Source: Bradyrhizobium diazoefficiens
GTDB lineage: Bacteria > Pseudomonadota > Alphaproteobacteria > Rhizobiales > Xanthobacteraceae
Direction: 5' to 3'
DNA length: 64,000 bases
Assembly: GCF_016599855.1 (NCBI RefSeq)
Contig: NZ_CP067041.1
Coordinates: 4,898,001 to 4,962,000 of the forward strand
Shown here: positions 1-9,357 of the stretch, in pieces
Numbering within the stretch: the first letter of the stretch is position 1
Layout: every line of letters starts with the position of its first letter
Program-made: the position numbers and the translations under genes
The notes under the pieces: model-generated
Database searches by the model: none
What the model was told of the DNA's origin: nothing
What the model saw: only the letters and a program-made list of their open reading frames with translations

Positions 1-194
1 CCTGCTCCGTCTATGGCGACGAGGCGATCGAGCGGTTTGGACTGTGGGCTGGCGGCTGGATGACGCTCGCCCGGCTGCTGCGCTGCAACCCCTTCGGCAC
101 GTCCGGTATCGACAACGTGCCTCTCACGGCGCCACGAGGCGCGCTCTGGTATCTGCCCTGGCGTTACGGCCGTTGGCGTGGCGTCAATGCCTGA
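1..194 (+). CDS. yidD: Membrane protein insertion efficiency factor YidD (3' part)
   Basis: The frame entering at base 3 reads [13 protein letters not shown], then GGW, then RLLRCNPFG, and stops at 192-194. Cys-rich residues followed by a gene for a GGW...RCxPFG core are typical of YidD, a small membrane-associated protein that helps YidC insert inner-membrane proteins. The N-terminus lies outside the window. The tail after the conserved core ([10 protein letters not shown]) is aromatic and basic. No operon partner is visible here. The identification rests on the core motif only. Confidence 0.85.
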   Translation, partial: CSVYGDEAIERFGLWAGGWMTLARLLRCNPFGTSGIDNVPLTAPRGALWYLPWRYGRWRGVNA

Positions 195-227
195 GTTCGT
201 TACCGGGCCAGGTCTCGCGGTCTGAAC

Positions 228-253
228 GGAACCTTCAACTTCCTCCTCGCGTT
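228..253 (+). promoter_or_regulatory. EcfG-type (general stress sigma factor) promoter
   Basis: GGAAC at 228-232, a 17-base spacer and CGTT at 250-253 match the alphaproteobacterial EcfG consensus GGAAC-N16/17-CGTT. The predicted transcript would start near 260, about 25 bases before the ATG at 284. The match is seen directly; its use by EcfG is inferred. Confidence 0.55.
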
Positions 254-283
254 GTTGTAATGCTCCCGCGGGAGGAAACAACA

Positions 284-496
284 ATGCGCTGGAAAATCAG
301 CCCTCATTTTCACTTCAGATTTGGTTCCCATCTTAGCTTTAATCCAAGGGATCATGATCCCCGGACGATAGACATGCTTGCGATCATCGCGCTGCTCGTC
401 CTCGTCGTCGGCTCGGGTTGGTATCTCGCGGCAAGCCTTGCAACGCCGCCAAGCACGACAGCGTTCATCGTGCCGAGCCAGAGCGTGCACTGGTAG
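284..496 (+). CDS. Small single-pass membrane protein, probably general-stress regulated
   Basis: This 70-residue frame starts at an ATG preceded by the strong ribosome site GGGAGGAAACAACA. Residues 1-30 are polar and basic with several His and Arg. Residues 31-50 (MLAIIALLVLVVGSGWYLAA) form one clear transmembrane helix, followed by a short Thr/Ser/Pro tail. No family is recognised. An EcfG-type promoter lies just upstream, so a role in the envelope stress response is a reasonable guess. Its stop codon abuts the stop of the convergent gene at 497 with no gap. Confidence 0.7.
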   Translation: MRWKISPHFHFRFGSHLSFNPRDHDPRTIDMLAIIALLVLVVGSGWYLAASLATPPSTTAFIVPSQSVHW

Positions 497-1708
497 CTAA
501 CGGAACCAGAAGAAACGTCCGGGCGGCGGTGGGAACGACTCGGGCGGACGTGGCCGCTTTGGCCGCGGTCTCGGCGGGGGCTCGGCGGATGAAGTGGTTT
601 CCGCGGGCGGTGCGGCCTCGCTCCCTGCGACTTTCACCGACAGCAGCAAATTCGACTCATGCGTCCGCCAGCGATAGCCGACGCCGAAATCGATCGGCTG
701 GGCGCGTGTGAACAATCCGGCGTAGCGCTCCTGATAGCGGCCGGGGAATTTGTCAATCGGCCCAAGATAACGGCCGAACGGGAAGAAGCGCCACTGCCGC
801 GGATTGTAATTGGCAAGCGGAATGCCGGAATCGTCCTGGATGATGGTCGCGCTGTTGGCGAGCAGCCAGTCGCGCGCAACGGTGAAGTTGCCGCCGTGCA
901 AGAGATACGACGCGCTCTTGATCAGACTGTTGCCGGGCCCAAGCGTCTCGCAGAATTTCAAGAAGCCGGCGGCGCGCGCGCCTGAATTGGAAAGATCGGT
1001 CGAGAAATAATATAGCGTGCGCGCCTCGCCGTCGGGGCCTGCAAAGGTGATGCGGACGCCGCGTGTGGCGTTCGGCCCCGGATTGTCATTGCCCGTGTGC
1101 ATTCCGCCCTTGTTGTCGAGCGCGACCATCTCGACGTTGCGGATGGTCTTGCCGGAGCGCGCCAGGAAGACATAGAGGATCGGCAAGGTGCCATTGACCT
1201 GGTTGGCGTGCAGATCGGCCTTCATCTGTTTGGTGATGAAGAACGAAAAGCTCAGGATGGAGCCGAGCGAGCGCTCGACATTGTAAAGCGCGGCATTGAC
1301 CGAGCCGCGCGGCAGCCTGGACAGATCAGGGACCGCACCGACCGGCTCCAGCGCACCCAGCACATAGTTGCTGGCCTTCGAATAGAAAGCGTTGGCATAG
1401 AGGAAATCCGGGCCGCTGAACAAATAGAACATGGTCGGCCTGGGCGCGGCGAGATTGACGTCGGACCAGCTCCGGATCTTCGACAATTGCCGTTGTTCGA
1501 GCTGGGCGAAGGCGCCGTCGAAAAACTTTGCGTGATGCTGCCAAGATGGATCCTTGGTGAGCGCCACCAGCGGCGAGTCCGCCGAAGGCTGCATGCCCGC
1601 GAGGAAGCGCGCGGTGTCGTCGAAGGTGACCTCGGCCGCCCGCGCGGACGAGATGGCCGCGACCAAAAGGCCAAAAGCGACGGCCGCAAGTCTCACCGGT
1701 CGAAACAT
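497..1708 (-). CDS. Conserved exported protein of unknown function
   Basis: A 403-residue protein with a clean signal peptide (residues 1-24, ending SARAA). The body contains a hydrophobic, aromatic stretch around residues 90-115 with the motif YLFSGPDFLYANAF and is otherwise without recognisable catalytic signatures. The last 35 residues are rich in Pro, Arg and Lys and may be disordered or touch the cell wall. The ATG is the only good start in the region and the gene follows the APC permease gene after two bases, so the two are probably co-transcribed. I do not recognise the family; similar long periplasmic unknowns are common in Bradyrhizobium. Confidence 0.8.
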   Translation of the reverse strand: MFRPVRLAAVAFGLLVAAISSARAAEVTFDDTARFLAGMQPSADSPLVALTKDPSWQHHAKFFDGAFAQLEQRQLSKIRSWSDVNLAAPRPTMFYLFSGPDFLYANAFYSKASNYVLGALEPVGAVPDLSRLPRGSVNAALYNVERSLGSILSFSFFITKQMKADLHANQVNGTLPILYVFLARSGKTIRNVEMVALDNKGGMHTGNDNPGPNATRGVRITFAGPDGEARTLYYFSTDLSNSGARAAGFLKFCETLGPGNSLIKSASYLLHGGNFTVARDWLLANSATIIQDDSGIPLANYNPRQWRFFPFGRYLGPIDKFPGRYQERYAGLFTRAQPIDFGVGYRWRTHESNLLLSVKVAGSEAAPPAETTSSAEPPPRPRPKRPRPPESFPPPPGRFFWFR

Positions 1709-1710
1709 GT

Positions 1711-3078
1711 CTATTCGCGGTTATGTGACGTGGCAGCGGCGACCGGCCGCCTGCGGAAAACAGCATAAATCAACAGGCCCGAGAACATGACGAGCATCCC
1801 CGACAGCGACTGCACAGGCCGCTCGGTCAGGAGGTAGTACATCATGGATGCCGTCACGAGCAGGAAAATGAGCGGCGTGAACGGGTATCCCCAAGCACGA
1901 TAGGGCCGCGGCAAGTCCGGATCGGTGATGCGAAGCTTGATGACGCCGGCCACCGTGAAGAACGAGCAGAACAGCAGCGAGAACTGGATGAAGTCGAGCA
2001 CGGCCTCGAAGCTGCGCGTGAACAGCAGCAGATTGGCCACCGCAAGCTGAAACAGGATGGCGTAGGCCGGCGCGCCGCTGACCAATCGTTTCGAAAACAC
2101 GCGCAGCGCCGGGATGTCCTCTCCCATCGTCATCATCACGCGCGGACCGATCCACATCATCGCGCTGATCGAGGAGATCAGGCCGACACAGATCATCGCA
2201 CCCACGATCCGCCCGCCGAGCGTACCGAAAATGGTGCTGCCAGCCACGCTTGCGACGTCCAGCTGGCCGGCCAGGGCGCTGATTGGCGTCGAATAGAGGA
2301 AGACCGCGTTGAGCGCGACATACAATACCAGCACGATCAGCGTGCCAGCGAGCAGCGCGCGCGGCAGGCTCTGCTGCGGCGTGCTCATCTCGCCGATGAT
2401 GTAGGTCGCGGCATTCCAGCCCGAGAACGAGTACATCACGAAGACGAGCCCGATCGCGAAAGGTGCGCTGACGATGTGGGCGAGATCACTCACCTGCGGC
2501 GCAAAGGAGATCGGCTGCGGCGTACCGATGACGAAGCCGGCGAGGAGGAAAGCGATGATCAGCACGACTTTCAGAATGGTCGAGATCAGCTGGAAGGTCG
2601 ATGAGTGCCTGACGCCGGTCAACTGCACGATCGAGACCAGCCACACCACGCCGATCGCGAGCGGGATCGGCGGCAGATCGGGCATGACGGACTTGGCGTA
2701 TTCGCCGAACGCCATCGCGGCGAGCGCCACCGGGGCTGCGAAGCCGACGGTCGCCGAGACCCAGCCGGCCAGAAAGCCGAACGCCGGATGATAGGCGCGG
2801 CCGAGGAAGTTGTACTCGCCGCTCGAGCGCGGAAACATTGCCCCTAGCTCGCTGTAGGAGAACACGCCGCACAGCGCGACGATGCCGCCGACCATCCACA
2901 GCGCGAGGATCGAGAAGCCGGAGGGGATGTCCTTGACCTGGAAGCCGAGGCTGGTGAAGACACCGACCCCGATCATGTCGGCAACCACGATCGCGGTTGC
3001 GACCAGAGCGGACACCCCGGAGCCGCCTCCGGTCAGCCGCCCGGTCCAGGGCGCGGTTCCCGCATCTGATGCCGTCAT
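1711..3078 (-). CDS. APC family amino acid permease
   Basis: The 455-residue product is almost wholly hydrophobic with about 12 predicted helices. The first helix carries IGVGVFTSLG, the unwound helix-1 signature (GxGIF type) that binds the substrate amino group in APC transporters. FSYSELGAMFPRSSGEY follows in helix 2. These features fit an inner-membrane amino acid or amine transporter; the substrate cannot be read from sequence. The ATG at 3078 has GAGGAT upstream. The gene leads a two-gene unit with the exported protein at 497-1708. Confidence 0.88.
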   Translation of the reverse strand: MTASDAGTAPWTGRLTGGGSGVSALVATAIVVADMIGVGVFTSLGFQVKDIPSGFSILALWMVGGIVALCGVFSYSELGAMFPRSSGEYNFLGRAYHPAFGFLAGWVSATVGFAAPVALAAMAFGEYAKSVMPDLPPIPLAIGVVWLVSIVQLTGVRHSSTFQLISTILKVVLIIAFLLAGFVIGTPQPISFAPQVSDLAHIVSAPFAIGLVFVMYSFSGWNAATYIIGEMSTPQQSLPRALLAGTLIVLVLYVALNAVFLYSTPISALAGQLDVASVAGSTIFGTLGGRIVGAMICVGLISSISAMMWIGPRVMMTMGEDIPALRVFSKRLVSGAPAYAILFQLAVANLLLFTRSFEAVLDFIQFSLLFCSFFTVAGVIKLRITDPDLPRPYRAWGYPFTPLIFLLVTASMMYYLLTERPVQSLSGMLVMFSGLLIYAVFRRRPVAAATSHNRE

Positions 3079-3392
3079 CTGGATCCTCAGCCTCAGGCGT
3101 CGCGCCTCATGGGGGCATCGTGCAGTTTGAGCCAGTCAATTCAAGCAGCGTTAACAAGGGCTAAATGAGGCAGATCAATAGGTATTGAGCCACCTAATAT
3201 GCATCCTTTCCGGTGGTGAGCCCGGAATTTGACGCCAAAAACCGCGCTCCTCTCCCACAATCGCGACACGATTGCGTGGTCTTTTTCAATCGTTCCGGAT
3301 GTGGGGAAGTTTCTCCGGACACGTAACGTCGCCTAAACGCCAGTCGGCTCAATTTGCCGAGACATTGCCGCTGGACTTGGGGTCATGGGTGG
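3079..3392. other. Divergent intergenic region
   Basis: This gap separates the minus-strand APC permease gene from the plus-strand lipoprotein gene and must hold both promoters. It is locally A/T-richer around 3150-3210. No confident promoter, operator, repeat or small gene was found. Confidence 0.5.
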
Positions 3393-4724
3393 ATGGTCGG
3401 GGCCGTTCCGAAATCAAAAGCAGACATCCGTGCCGACCGGACCAAGACGTCCGGCGCGCGCGGTCATGCGCTTCGGATCGCCCTGATCTCAGGTTTGGTG
3501 CCGCTGGCTCTGACGCTGGTTCAATGCGGCAAGGCGCCCAATCCGGCAGCGCTCGCGGCGAACTCGCAGACCAATGTCCAGGTCGTCGCCAAGACCAATA
3601 CTCAGCAGGTCGCAAGCGGCGACACGTTCGAAGAACGTTTCCCCGCGCCGCAATTCCAGGAGCGCTTCCCTTCAGCGAGCGAGAGTTTCCTGCAACGGCA
3701 GATGTCGGACTTTTCGCCCAAGCGCGCCCTGCAGCAGCAGCCTCAGCCGGAGCAGGCGCCCTATAAGGTCGCCTCGCTCGAGCCGCAGGTCCCCTACAGG
3801 CGTCAGCCGCGTGAGGACCTGACGACCCTTGTCAGCATGAAGTCCTCGGCCTTCCCCTATTTCGGCAACAACCCCGCCTCCGACGCGCCTTTCCTCAACA
3901 TCTCCAAGGGCGACCGCCGCGGCCACCGCAGCTATTCGGGGCGCGTGTTCTGGCAGGACGAGACCTACAACGACAGCCGCGTGCTGGTGCACATCCCCGA
4001 ACATTTCGACGTCCGCAAGCCTGGCGTGATCGTGGTGTTCTTCCACGGCAACGGCGCGACGCTCGAGCGCGATGTGCGCGACCGGCAGCTGGTGCCGCAG
4101 CAGATCACCGCGTCGGGCGCCAACGCCGTGCTGCTTGCACCGCAGATGGCCGTCGATGCCGCCGATTCCAGCGCCGGAAAATTTTGGCAGCCTGGCGGCC
4201 TCAAGCGCTTCATGGAGGAATCGGCGAGCCACCTCGCCCGTCTCACCGGCGATCTCAACAGCGCGCGGGCCTTCGCCAACATGCCAATCGTGATCGTCGG
4301 TTATAGCGGCGGCTTCCTGCCGACCGCCTGGAGCCTCGAGGTCGGCGGCATCAGCGATCGCGTCCGCGGCGTCGTGCTGCTCGATGCGGTCTATGGCGAG
4401 ATGGACAAGTTCGCGTCCTGGATCGAGAGCCACCGCTCGGGCTTTTTCGTCAGCTCCTACACGCATTACACCGCACGGCGCGACCGCGAGCTGATGAGCA
4501 TGCTGCGGCAAAAGGGTATCGGCGTGTCCGAGGACATGGATGGACCCTTGCGCCCCGGCAGCGCGGTGTTCGTCGAAACCGGCGACGGCATCACCCACCG
4601 CGACTACGTCAACCGCGCGTGGACGCAGTACCCGCTCAAGGACGTGCTGGTGAAGATGTCGGCAACGCCGGCACTGGCGCTGACGCGCGTCGCAGCCACC
4701 GCTTCATCGGCAGCTAGCCGATAG
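3393..4724 (+). CDS. Alpha/beta-hydrolase-like lipoprotein
   Basis: Read from ATG 3393, the 443-residue product has basic residues, a hydrophobic segment (ALISGLVPLALTLVQC) and a lipobox Cys at position 45, so it should be lipid-anchored and exported. A Pro/Gln-rich linker of about 80 residues precedes the catalytic part. That part has the strand VIVVFFHGNGA (oxyanion region) and the nucleophile elbow GYSGG with Ser305. DAVYGE is a plausible acid region. Family knowledge suggests an esterase or peptidase-like hydrolase; the substrate is unknown. An upstream in-frame start at 3354 would only extend the N-terminus before the signal sequence. It converges with the gene at 4747. Confidence 0.75.
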   Translation: MVGAVPKSKADIRADRTKTSGARGHALRIALISGLVPLALTLVQCGKAPNPAALAANSQTNVQVVAKTNTQQVASGDTFEERFPAPQFQERFPSASESFLQRQMSDFSPKRALQQQPQPEQAPYKVASLEPQVPYRRQPREDLTTLVSMKSSAFPYFGNNPASDAPFLNISKGDRRGHRSYSGRVFWQDETYNDSRVLVHIPEHFDVRKPGVIVVFFHGNGATLERDVRDRQLVPQQITASGANAVLLAPQMAVDAADSSAGKFWQPGGLKRFMEESASHLARLTGDLNSARAFANMPIVIVGYSGGFLPTAWSLEVGGISDRVRGVVLLDAVYGEMDKFASWIESHRSGFFVSSYTHYTARRDRELMSMLRQKGIGVSEDMDGPLRPGSAVFVETGDGITHRDYVNRAWTQYPLKDVLVKMSATPALALTRVAATASSAASR

Positions 4725-4746
4725 ACTGGACCCAGCGACCGAGCGC

Positions 4747-5142
4747 TCAGCTCTTGGGCAGCTTCGGAATGCTCTCGGCGAAGCCGTTGAAGCAGGCCAA
4801 CCGCTCGTCCTCTTCCTTAAGGAAGCGGCAGTCGGTGACGCCTTTGGCTTTCGGCGGCTTGGGCTTCGGCGTCGGCGGAATCACTGCGTCGTAGCAGTTG
4901 AGGCGGTCCTTGGTGCCGTCGTCGGTGTCGAGGCAGGCCTGCAGCCGCACTGCGATCGACTGCGGCTTGCCCCTAGGCGCCGCTGCGACCGGTTTGGCAG
5001 CAGCCTCCTTGGTCCCCGCCGCTTTAGTCCCTTTGGGCTTGACCTGCACCAGCGGCTTGTCCCCCACCATCGGTGGCTTGTCGGCTTGCGCAAACGCGGA
5101 GGCTGAATAGAGCACCGCGGCAACCGCCAGAATCATCCTCAT
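4747..5142 (-). CDS. Small exported Cys-containing protein, unknown function
   Basis: From ATG 5142 the product is 131 residues with a signal peptide ending near SAFAQA. A Lys/Ala/Pro-rich linker leads to a C-terminal half with four Cys: CLDTDDGTKDRLNCYD and CRFLKEEDERLACFN. The paired C-x(11)-C pattern suggests two small disulfide-linked helical hairpins in the periplasm. A TTG start three codons upstream is possible, but the ATG has AGAGAG at good spacing. No named family is recognised with certainty. Confidence 0.7.
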   Translation of the reverse strand: MRMILAVAAVLYSASAFAQADKPPMVGDKPLVQVKPKGTKAAGTKEAAAKPVAAAPRGKPQSIAVRLQACLDTDDGTKDRLNCYDAVIPPTPKPKPPKAKGVTDCRFLKEEDERLACFNGFAESIPKLPKS

Positions 5143-5233
5143 CTCAGTCAACTCTCTTTGGTCCCCATAACCGGCGTTCTAGCGCTCTCCCGCGCGGTTT
5201 GCCAAGCACCTTGCGTACAGGACACACCGGCTT

Positions 5234-6406
5234 TCAGCTTGGGGCGGCAGCAGCCGGTAGGGGCCGGCTCGCAAGCACCACGACCAGCGCCAGCACGACG
5301 AAGCCAACCGCCACGAAGCCAGTGCTGTGCAGCAATTCGCGGGCAAACAACAGCCCTCCGATGGCAGAGCCAATGGCTTGGCCGATATAGAGGACCGACG
5401 TATTGAGCGCGACGGTTGCGGGCGCCAGCGGCGGCGCCGCCGCGACCAGCCTTACCTGCTGCATCGAATTGGTCGATGCAAAGCCCAATCCCCAGATCGC
5501 CACCGCGAGCGCCATCAACACCAGACTGCCTGCGCTCAGCGCCCACCCGGCGATGCCCGCCAGTAACAGGCACGTGAACAGCAACGAGGTCCGGTACGGC
5601 CCCCACGTGTCAACAATGCGGCTCGCCACCACGACGCCGAGGAAGCCGCAGACGCCGTAGATGCCGAACACCATCCCGATCGCATCCGGGCTCGCCTCAG
5701 TCAGCTTCTTGAGCAGCGGCCCCATGAAAGTGAACACCGCGAACTGGCCGGCCATCTGGAGCATCGTGATCGAGAGCAGCAGCAGGATCATCCTGTTGCG
5801 ACCGACCTCGCTCCAGGTCTTCAGATCGACCGGTGTGCCCTTCAAACCGGCCGGCAGGCGCACCAGCAACAACAGGAAGCTGACGCAGCCGAGCGCGCCG
5901 ATCTCGCCATAGGCAGCGCGCCAGCCATAGCGGCTGGCGACGAAGGTGATCAGCGGGAGGCCGACGGCGGCGGCGAGCGACCAGCCAAGGAAGATATAGG
6001 CGATCGTGCTGCCGCGCCGCTCCGCCGGCACGATCAGCGCCGCCGTGCCCGCCGCCTGCGGCGTGTAGAGCGCGCCAACAGCAAGCATCACCAGGCGGAT
6101 GGCGAGGAGACCTGCGTAATCCGGCGCGAATGCCGAAGCAAGATTGCCAAGCGCGAGCACGGCGAGCGTGGTCGTGAGCAGGATCCGCCGGTCGATGCGG
6201 CTGGTCAGCCACGCCGTCAATGGCGAGCCGATGCACAGCGTGATCGCGCCGGACGTGATCAGCAAGCCGGCGGCGTGAATGCTGACGCCGAGCCCACCCG
6301 ACAATTCCGGCAGCATCCCCGCCGGCGCCAGCACCGAGCAGCCGGTGACGAGATTGCCAAGCATCAGGGCGGTTGCCGTGAAACGGCCGGCGCGGGAATT
6401 TTCCAT
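5234..6406 (-). CDS. MFS transporter (sugar/drug efflux type)
   Basis: The 390-residue protein starts MENSRAGRF and has about 12 hydrophobic segments. SRIDRR follows helix 2, the position of the conserved MFS loop motif, and residues near LAIRLVMLAVGALYTPQAAGTAALIVP match the proton-antiport half of MFS exporters. The minus-strand frame stays open far beyond this start, across all of thrS, but that upstream part is a composition artefact; ATG 6406 gives the normal family length. Divergent from thrS. The substrate is unknown. Confidence 0.85.
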   Translation of the reverse strand: MENSRAGRFTATALMLGNLVTGCSVLAPAGMLPELSGGLGVSIHAAGLLITSGAITLCIGSPLTAWLTSRIDRRILLTTTLAVLALGNLASAFAPDYAGLLAIRLVMLAVGALYTPQAAGTAALIVPAERRGSTIAYIFLGWSLAAAVGLPLITFVASRYGWRAAYGEIGALGCVSFLLLLVRLPAGLKGTPVDLKTWSEVGRNRMILLLLSITMLQMAGQFAVFTFMGPLLKKLTEASPDAIGMVFGIYGVCGFLGVVVASRIVDTWGPYRTSLLFTCLLLAGIAGWALSAGSLVLMALAVAIWGLGFASTNSMQQVRLVAAAPPLAPATVALNTSVLYIGQAIGSAIGGLLFARELLHSTGFVAVGFVVLALVVVLASRPLPAAAAPS

Positions 6407-6552
6407 GCAAATGCATGTAGAGCAGACCCGCGGCCAATTAAAGGGCGCGGCGCGAAATAGTTGGAGCACAGCCTCCGCTTTTGCGCGCCACTTTCTTGGA
6501 ATTGCCGGATTGCACAGGCCGAATCGCCTGATATATCGCTCGTTCCCGCTTA

Positions 6553-6570
6553 CCTGCGCTCGTTCGCAGG
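6553..6570 (+). promoter_or_regulatory. thrS leader hairpin with tRNA-Thr-like loop (candidate operator)
   Basis: CCTGCG (6553-6558) pairs perfectly with CGCAGG (6565-6570) around the loop CTCGTT, 22 bases before the thrS ATG and just ahead of its ribosome site. The loop reads C-U-C-G-U like positions 32-36 of a tRNA-Thr(CGU) anticodon loop. E. coli ThrRS represses its own mRNA by binding such a mimic. A second copy of GCTCGTTC sits at 6538-6545. Function is inferred. Confidence 0.4.
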
Positions 6571-6592
6571 AGTGAGCCTCAGGAGAAAAGCA

Positions 6593-8644
6593 ATGTCCGA
6601 CCAGCCCAAATCCGAATCCGGCTTCCAATATTCCCTCAGCAATCTGAAGCCCGCGAACCCCGCCGCCAAAGTCACCCTCACCTTCCCCGACGGCGCCCAG
6701 CGCCAATATGACAAGGGCATTAGCGGCCTCGACCTCGCCAAGGGCATCTCGCCCTCGCTCGCCAAGCGCACGGTCGCGATGGCGCTCGACGGCGTGCTCA
6801 CCGATCTCAACGATCCCATCGAAGCCGATGCGAAGATTGAGCTCGTCAACCGCGACGATCCGCGCGCGCTCGAGCTGATCCGTCACGACTGCGCGCACGT
6901 GCTGGCTGAAGCCGTGCAATCGCTGTGGCCGGGCACGCAGGTGACCATTGGCCCAGTGATCGAAAACGGCTTCTACTACGACTTCTTCCGCAACGAGCCG
7001 TTCACGCCGGGAGATTTCGCGGCCATCGAGAAGAAGATGCGCGAGATCATCGCGCGCGACAAACCTTTCTCGAAAGAGGTTTGGGATCGGGAAAAGACAA
7101 AGGAGGTGTTCCGCGACAAGGGCGAGGCCTTCAAGGTCGAACTGGTCGACGCCATTCCCGGAAACGAGCCGATCAAGATCTACTACCAGGGCGACTGGTT
7201 CGATCTGTGCCGCGGCCCGCACATGACCTCGACCGGCAAGGTCGGAAGCGCCTTCAAATTGATGAAGGTGGCCGGCGCCTATTGGCGCGGCGACAGCAAC
7301 AACCCGATGCTGACCCGCATCTACGGCACGGCGTTCGCCAAGCAGGAGGACCTCGACGCTTATCTGAAGCAGATCGAGGAGGCCGAGAAGCGTGACCATC
7401 GCAAGCTCGGGCGCGAACTCGACCTCTTCCACTTCCAGGAGGAAGGCCCGGGCGTCGTGTTCTGGCACCCGAAGGGCTGGACCATCTTCCAGCAGCTGAT
7501 CGCCTATATGCGCCGGCGTCTGACCGGCGACTACGACGAGGTCAACGCGCCGCAGATCCTCGACAAGTCGTTGTGGGAGACCTCGGGCCATTGGGGCTGG
7601 TACCGCGAGAACATGTTCGCGGCGCAGTCGGCGGGGGATGAAGCCGAGGACAAGCGCTGGTTTGCGCTGAAGCCGATGAACTGTCCCGGTCACGTTCAGA
7701 TCTTCAAGCACGGCCTGAAGAGCTACCGCGACCTGCCCTTGCGCCTCGCCGAGTTCGGCGTGGTGCATCGCTACGAGCCGTCCGGCGCCATGCACGGCCT
7801 GATGCGCGTGCGCGGCTTCACCCAGGACGACGCGCACATCTTCTGCACCGAGGACCAGCTCGCCGACGAGTGCCTGAAGATCAACGATCTGATCCTGTCG
7901 ACCTATGCGGATTTCGGCTTCACCGGCGACCTCACGGTGAAGCTGTCGACACGTCCGGAGAAGCGCGTCGGCACCGATGCGATGTGGGACCACGCCGAGC
8001 GCGTGATGGCGACCGTTTTGCGCGAAATCCAGGCGCAGAACAATCATATCAAGACCGAGATCAACCCCGGCGAAGGCGCCTTCTACGGGCCGAAGTTCGA
8101 ATATGTGCTGCGCGACGCCATCGGCCGCGACTGGCAGTGCGGCACCACGCAGGTCGACTTCAACCTGCCGGAACGGTTCGGTGCGTTCTACATCGACCAT
8201 GACGGCGGCAAGAAACCGCCGGTCATGGTGCACCGTGCGATCTGCGGCTCGATGGAGCGCTATATCGGCATCCTGATCGAGCACTATGCCGGCAACTTCC
8301 CGCTCTGGCTCTCGCCGGTACAGGCGGTGGTCACGACCATCACCTCGGAAGGCGACGAATACGCCAAGCAGGTGCTGGAGCAGGCGCGGCGCGCAGGGCT
8401 TCGGGTCGAGATCGACCTGCGCAACGAGAAGATCAACTACAAGGTCCGCGAGCACTCGCTGGCCAAGATCCCGGCGCTGCTCGTGGTCGGTAAGAAGGAG
8501 GCCGAGACGCATTCGGTCTCGGTCCGCCGGCTCGGCAGCGACGGCCAGAAGGTGATGACGACCGCTGAGGCCATCGCCGCGCTGGTCGACGAGGCGACCC
8601 CGCCGGATGTCCGGCGGATGCGTGCGGCGCGGTCTGATCCCTGA
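6593..8644 (+). CDS. thrS: Threonine--tRNA ligase
   Basis: The 683-residue product charges tRNA-Thr in the cytoplasm. It has an N-terminal TGS domain, the editing domain ([11 protein letters not shown] onward), the class II catalytic core and a C-terminal anticodon-binding domain ([10 protein letters not shown] onward). The zinc ligands that select threonine are present as Cys364 (MNCPGH), His415 (DDAHIFC) and His547 (MVHRAICGS), with the spacing seen in other ThrRS. About 20 extra residues precede the TGS domain. The ATG at 6593 has AGGAGAAAAGCA upstream; the frame is open further upstream but without a better start. Translation may be controlled by the leader hairpin at 6553. Confidence 0.98.
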   Translation: MSDQPKSESGFQYSLSNLKPANPAAKVTLTFPDGAQRQYDKGISGLDLAKGISPSLAKRTVAMALDGVLTDLNDPIEADAKIELVNRDDPRALELIRHDCAHVLAEAVQSLWPGTQVTIGPVIENGFYYDFFRNEPFTPGDFAAIEKKMREIIARDKPFSKEVWDREKTKEVFRDKGEAFKVELVDAIPGNEPIKIYYQGDWFDLCRGPHMTSTGKVGSAFKLMKVAGAYWRGDSNNPMLTRIYGTAFAKQEDLDAYLKQIEEAEKRDHRKLGRELDLFHFQEEGPGVVFWHPKGWTIFQQLIAYMRRRLTGDYDEVNAPQILDKSLWETSGHWGWYRENMFAAQSAGDEAEDKRWFALKPMNCPGHVQIFKHGLKSYRDLPLRLAEFGVVHRYEPSGAMHGLMRVRGFTQDDAHIFCTEDQLADECLKINDLILSTYADFGFTGDLTVKLSTRPEKRVGTDAMWDHAERVMATVLREIQAQNNHIKTEINPGEGAFYGPKFEYVLRDAIGRDWQCGTTQVDFNLPERFGAFYIDHDGGKKPPVMVHRAICGSMERYIGILIEHYAGNFPLWLSPVQAVVTTITSEGDEYAKQVLEQARRAGLRVEIDLRNEKINYKVREHSLAKIPALLVVGKKEAETHSVSVRRLGSDGQKVMTTAEAIAALVDEATPPDVRRMRAARSDP

Positions 8645-8730
8645 AATCGATCTAAACTCGCTTTCGGTTGCGGGCGTTCATGCCTATCTCGGCATGGCAC
8701 GCCCGACGACCAGCCGAAGAGGCCATCGCA

Positions 8731-9294
8731 ATGCCCGACGCAATCGAACTCCTGAAGACCCGCCGCTCGGTCAAGCCGCGCGAAATGACCGGGCCCGGCC
8801 CCTCGCCGGCCGAGCTCGAGACCATTCTCACCATCGGCGCGCGGGTGCCCGATCACGGCAAGCTCGCGCCCTGGCGCTTCATCATTTTCGAGGGCGATGC
8901 ACGCCTGCGCGCCGGTGAGGTGATCGCCAACGTCTTCGCCCGGAAGAATCCCGGCGCTCCCGCTGCTGATATCGAGACCGAGCGCAAGCGCCTCACCGAT
9001 GCGCCGCTGGTGATCGGCGTCGTCAGCTTCACCAGGCCGCATCCGAAGGTGCCGGCGTGGGAGCAGGAATTGTCCGCGGGCGCCAGCGTCATGAACATCG
9101 TCACGGCCGCGACCGCGCTCGGCTACGGCGCCTGCTGGCTGACCGGCTGGTTCGCCTTCGATCGCGACGTGCTGGACGGGCTCGGCCTCAAGGCGGACGA
9201 AAAGCTCGCCGGCCTTGTCCATATCGGCACGCCGACCAGGCCGAGCGAGGACCGTCCACGCCCGGTCCTTTCCGAAATCGTGGCGCGCTTTTAG
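8731..9294 (+). CDS. Nitroreductase family protein
   Basis: This 187-residue protein begins MPDAIELLKTRRSVK, the usual FMN-phosphate-binding RRS motif of nitroreductases. It continues with PDHGKLAPWRFIIF and ends with a GLVHIGTP segment that contacts FMN. The size and motifs match small oxygen-insensitive NAD(P)H nitroreductases of the YdjA type, flavin enzymes that reduce nitro compounds or quinones; the physiological substrate is unknown. The ATG at 8731 was chosen because family members begin at this point. The gene lies 86 bases after thrS on the same strand. Confidence 0.9.
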   Translation: MPDAIELLKTRRSVKPREMTGPGPSPAELETILTIGARVPDHGKLAPWRFIIFEGDARLRAGEVIANVFARKNPGAPAADIETERKRLTDAPLVIGVVSFTRPHPKVPAWEQELSAGASVMNIVTAATALGYGACWLTGWFAFDRDVLDGLGLKADEKLAGLVHIGTPTRPSEDRPRPVLSEIVARF

Positions 9295-9357
9295 TCGAAG
9301 GCGTGTTGACGCTTCTGATGTCTTGCGGCTTTGTTCCCGGCGAGGGAGGAAGCCCGG

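Noticed and set aside
6407..8512. Very long minus-strand open frame opposite thrS, in frame with the MFS gene
   Set aside because: It is the antisense reading of a GC-rich synthetase gene. The MFS protein has a natural ATG at 6406 and normal length.
8690..8710. TGGCACG near 8695 as a sigma-54 promoter for the nitroreductase gene
   Set aside because: The -12 half (TTGC) is absent at the required distance.
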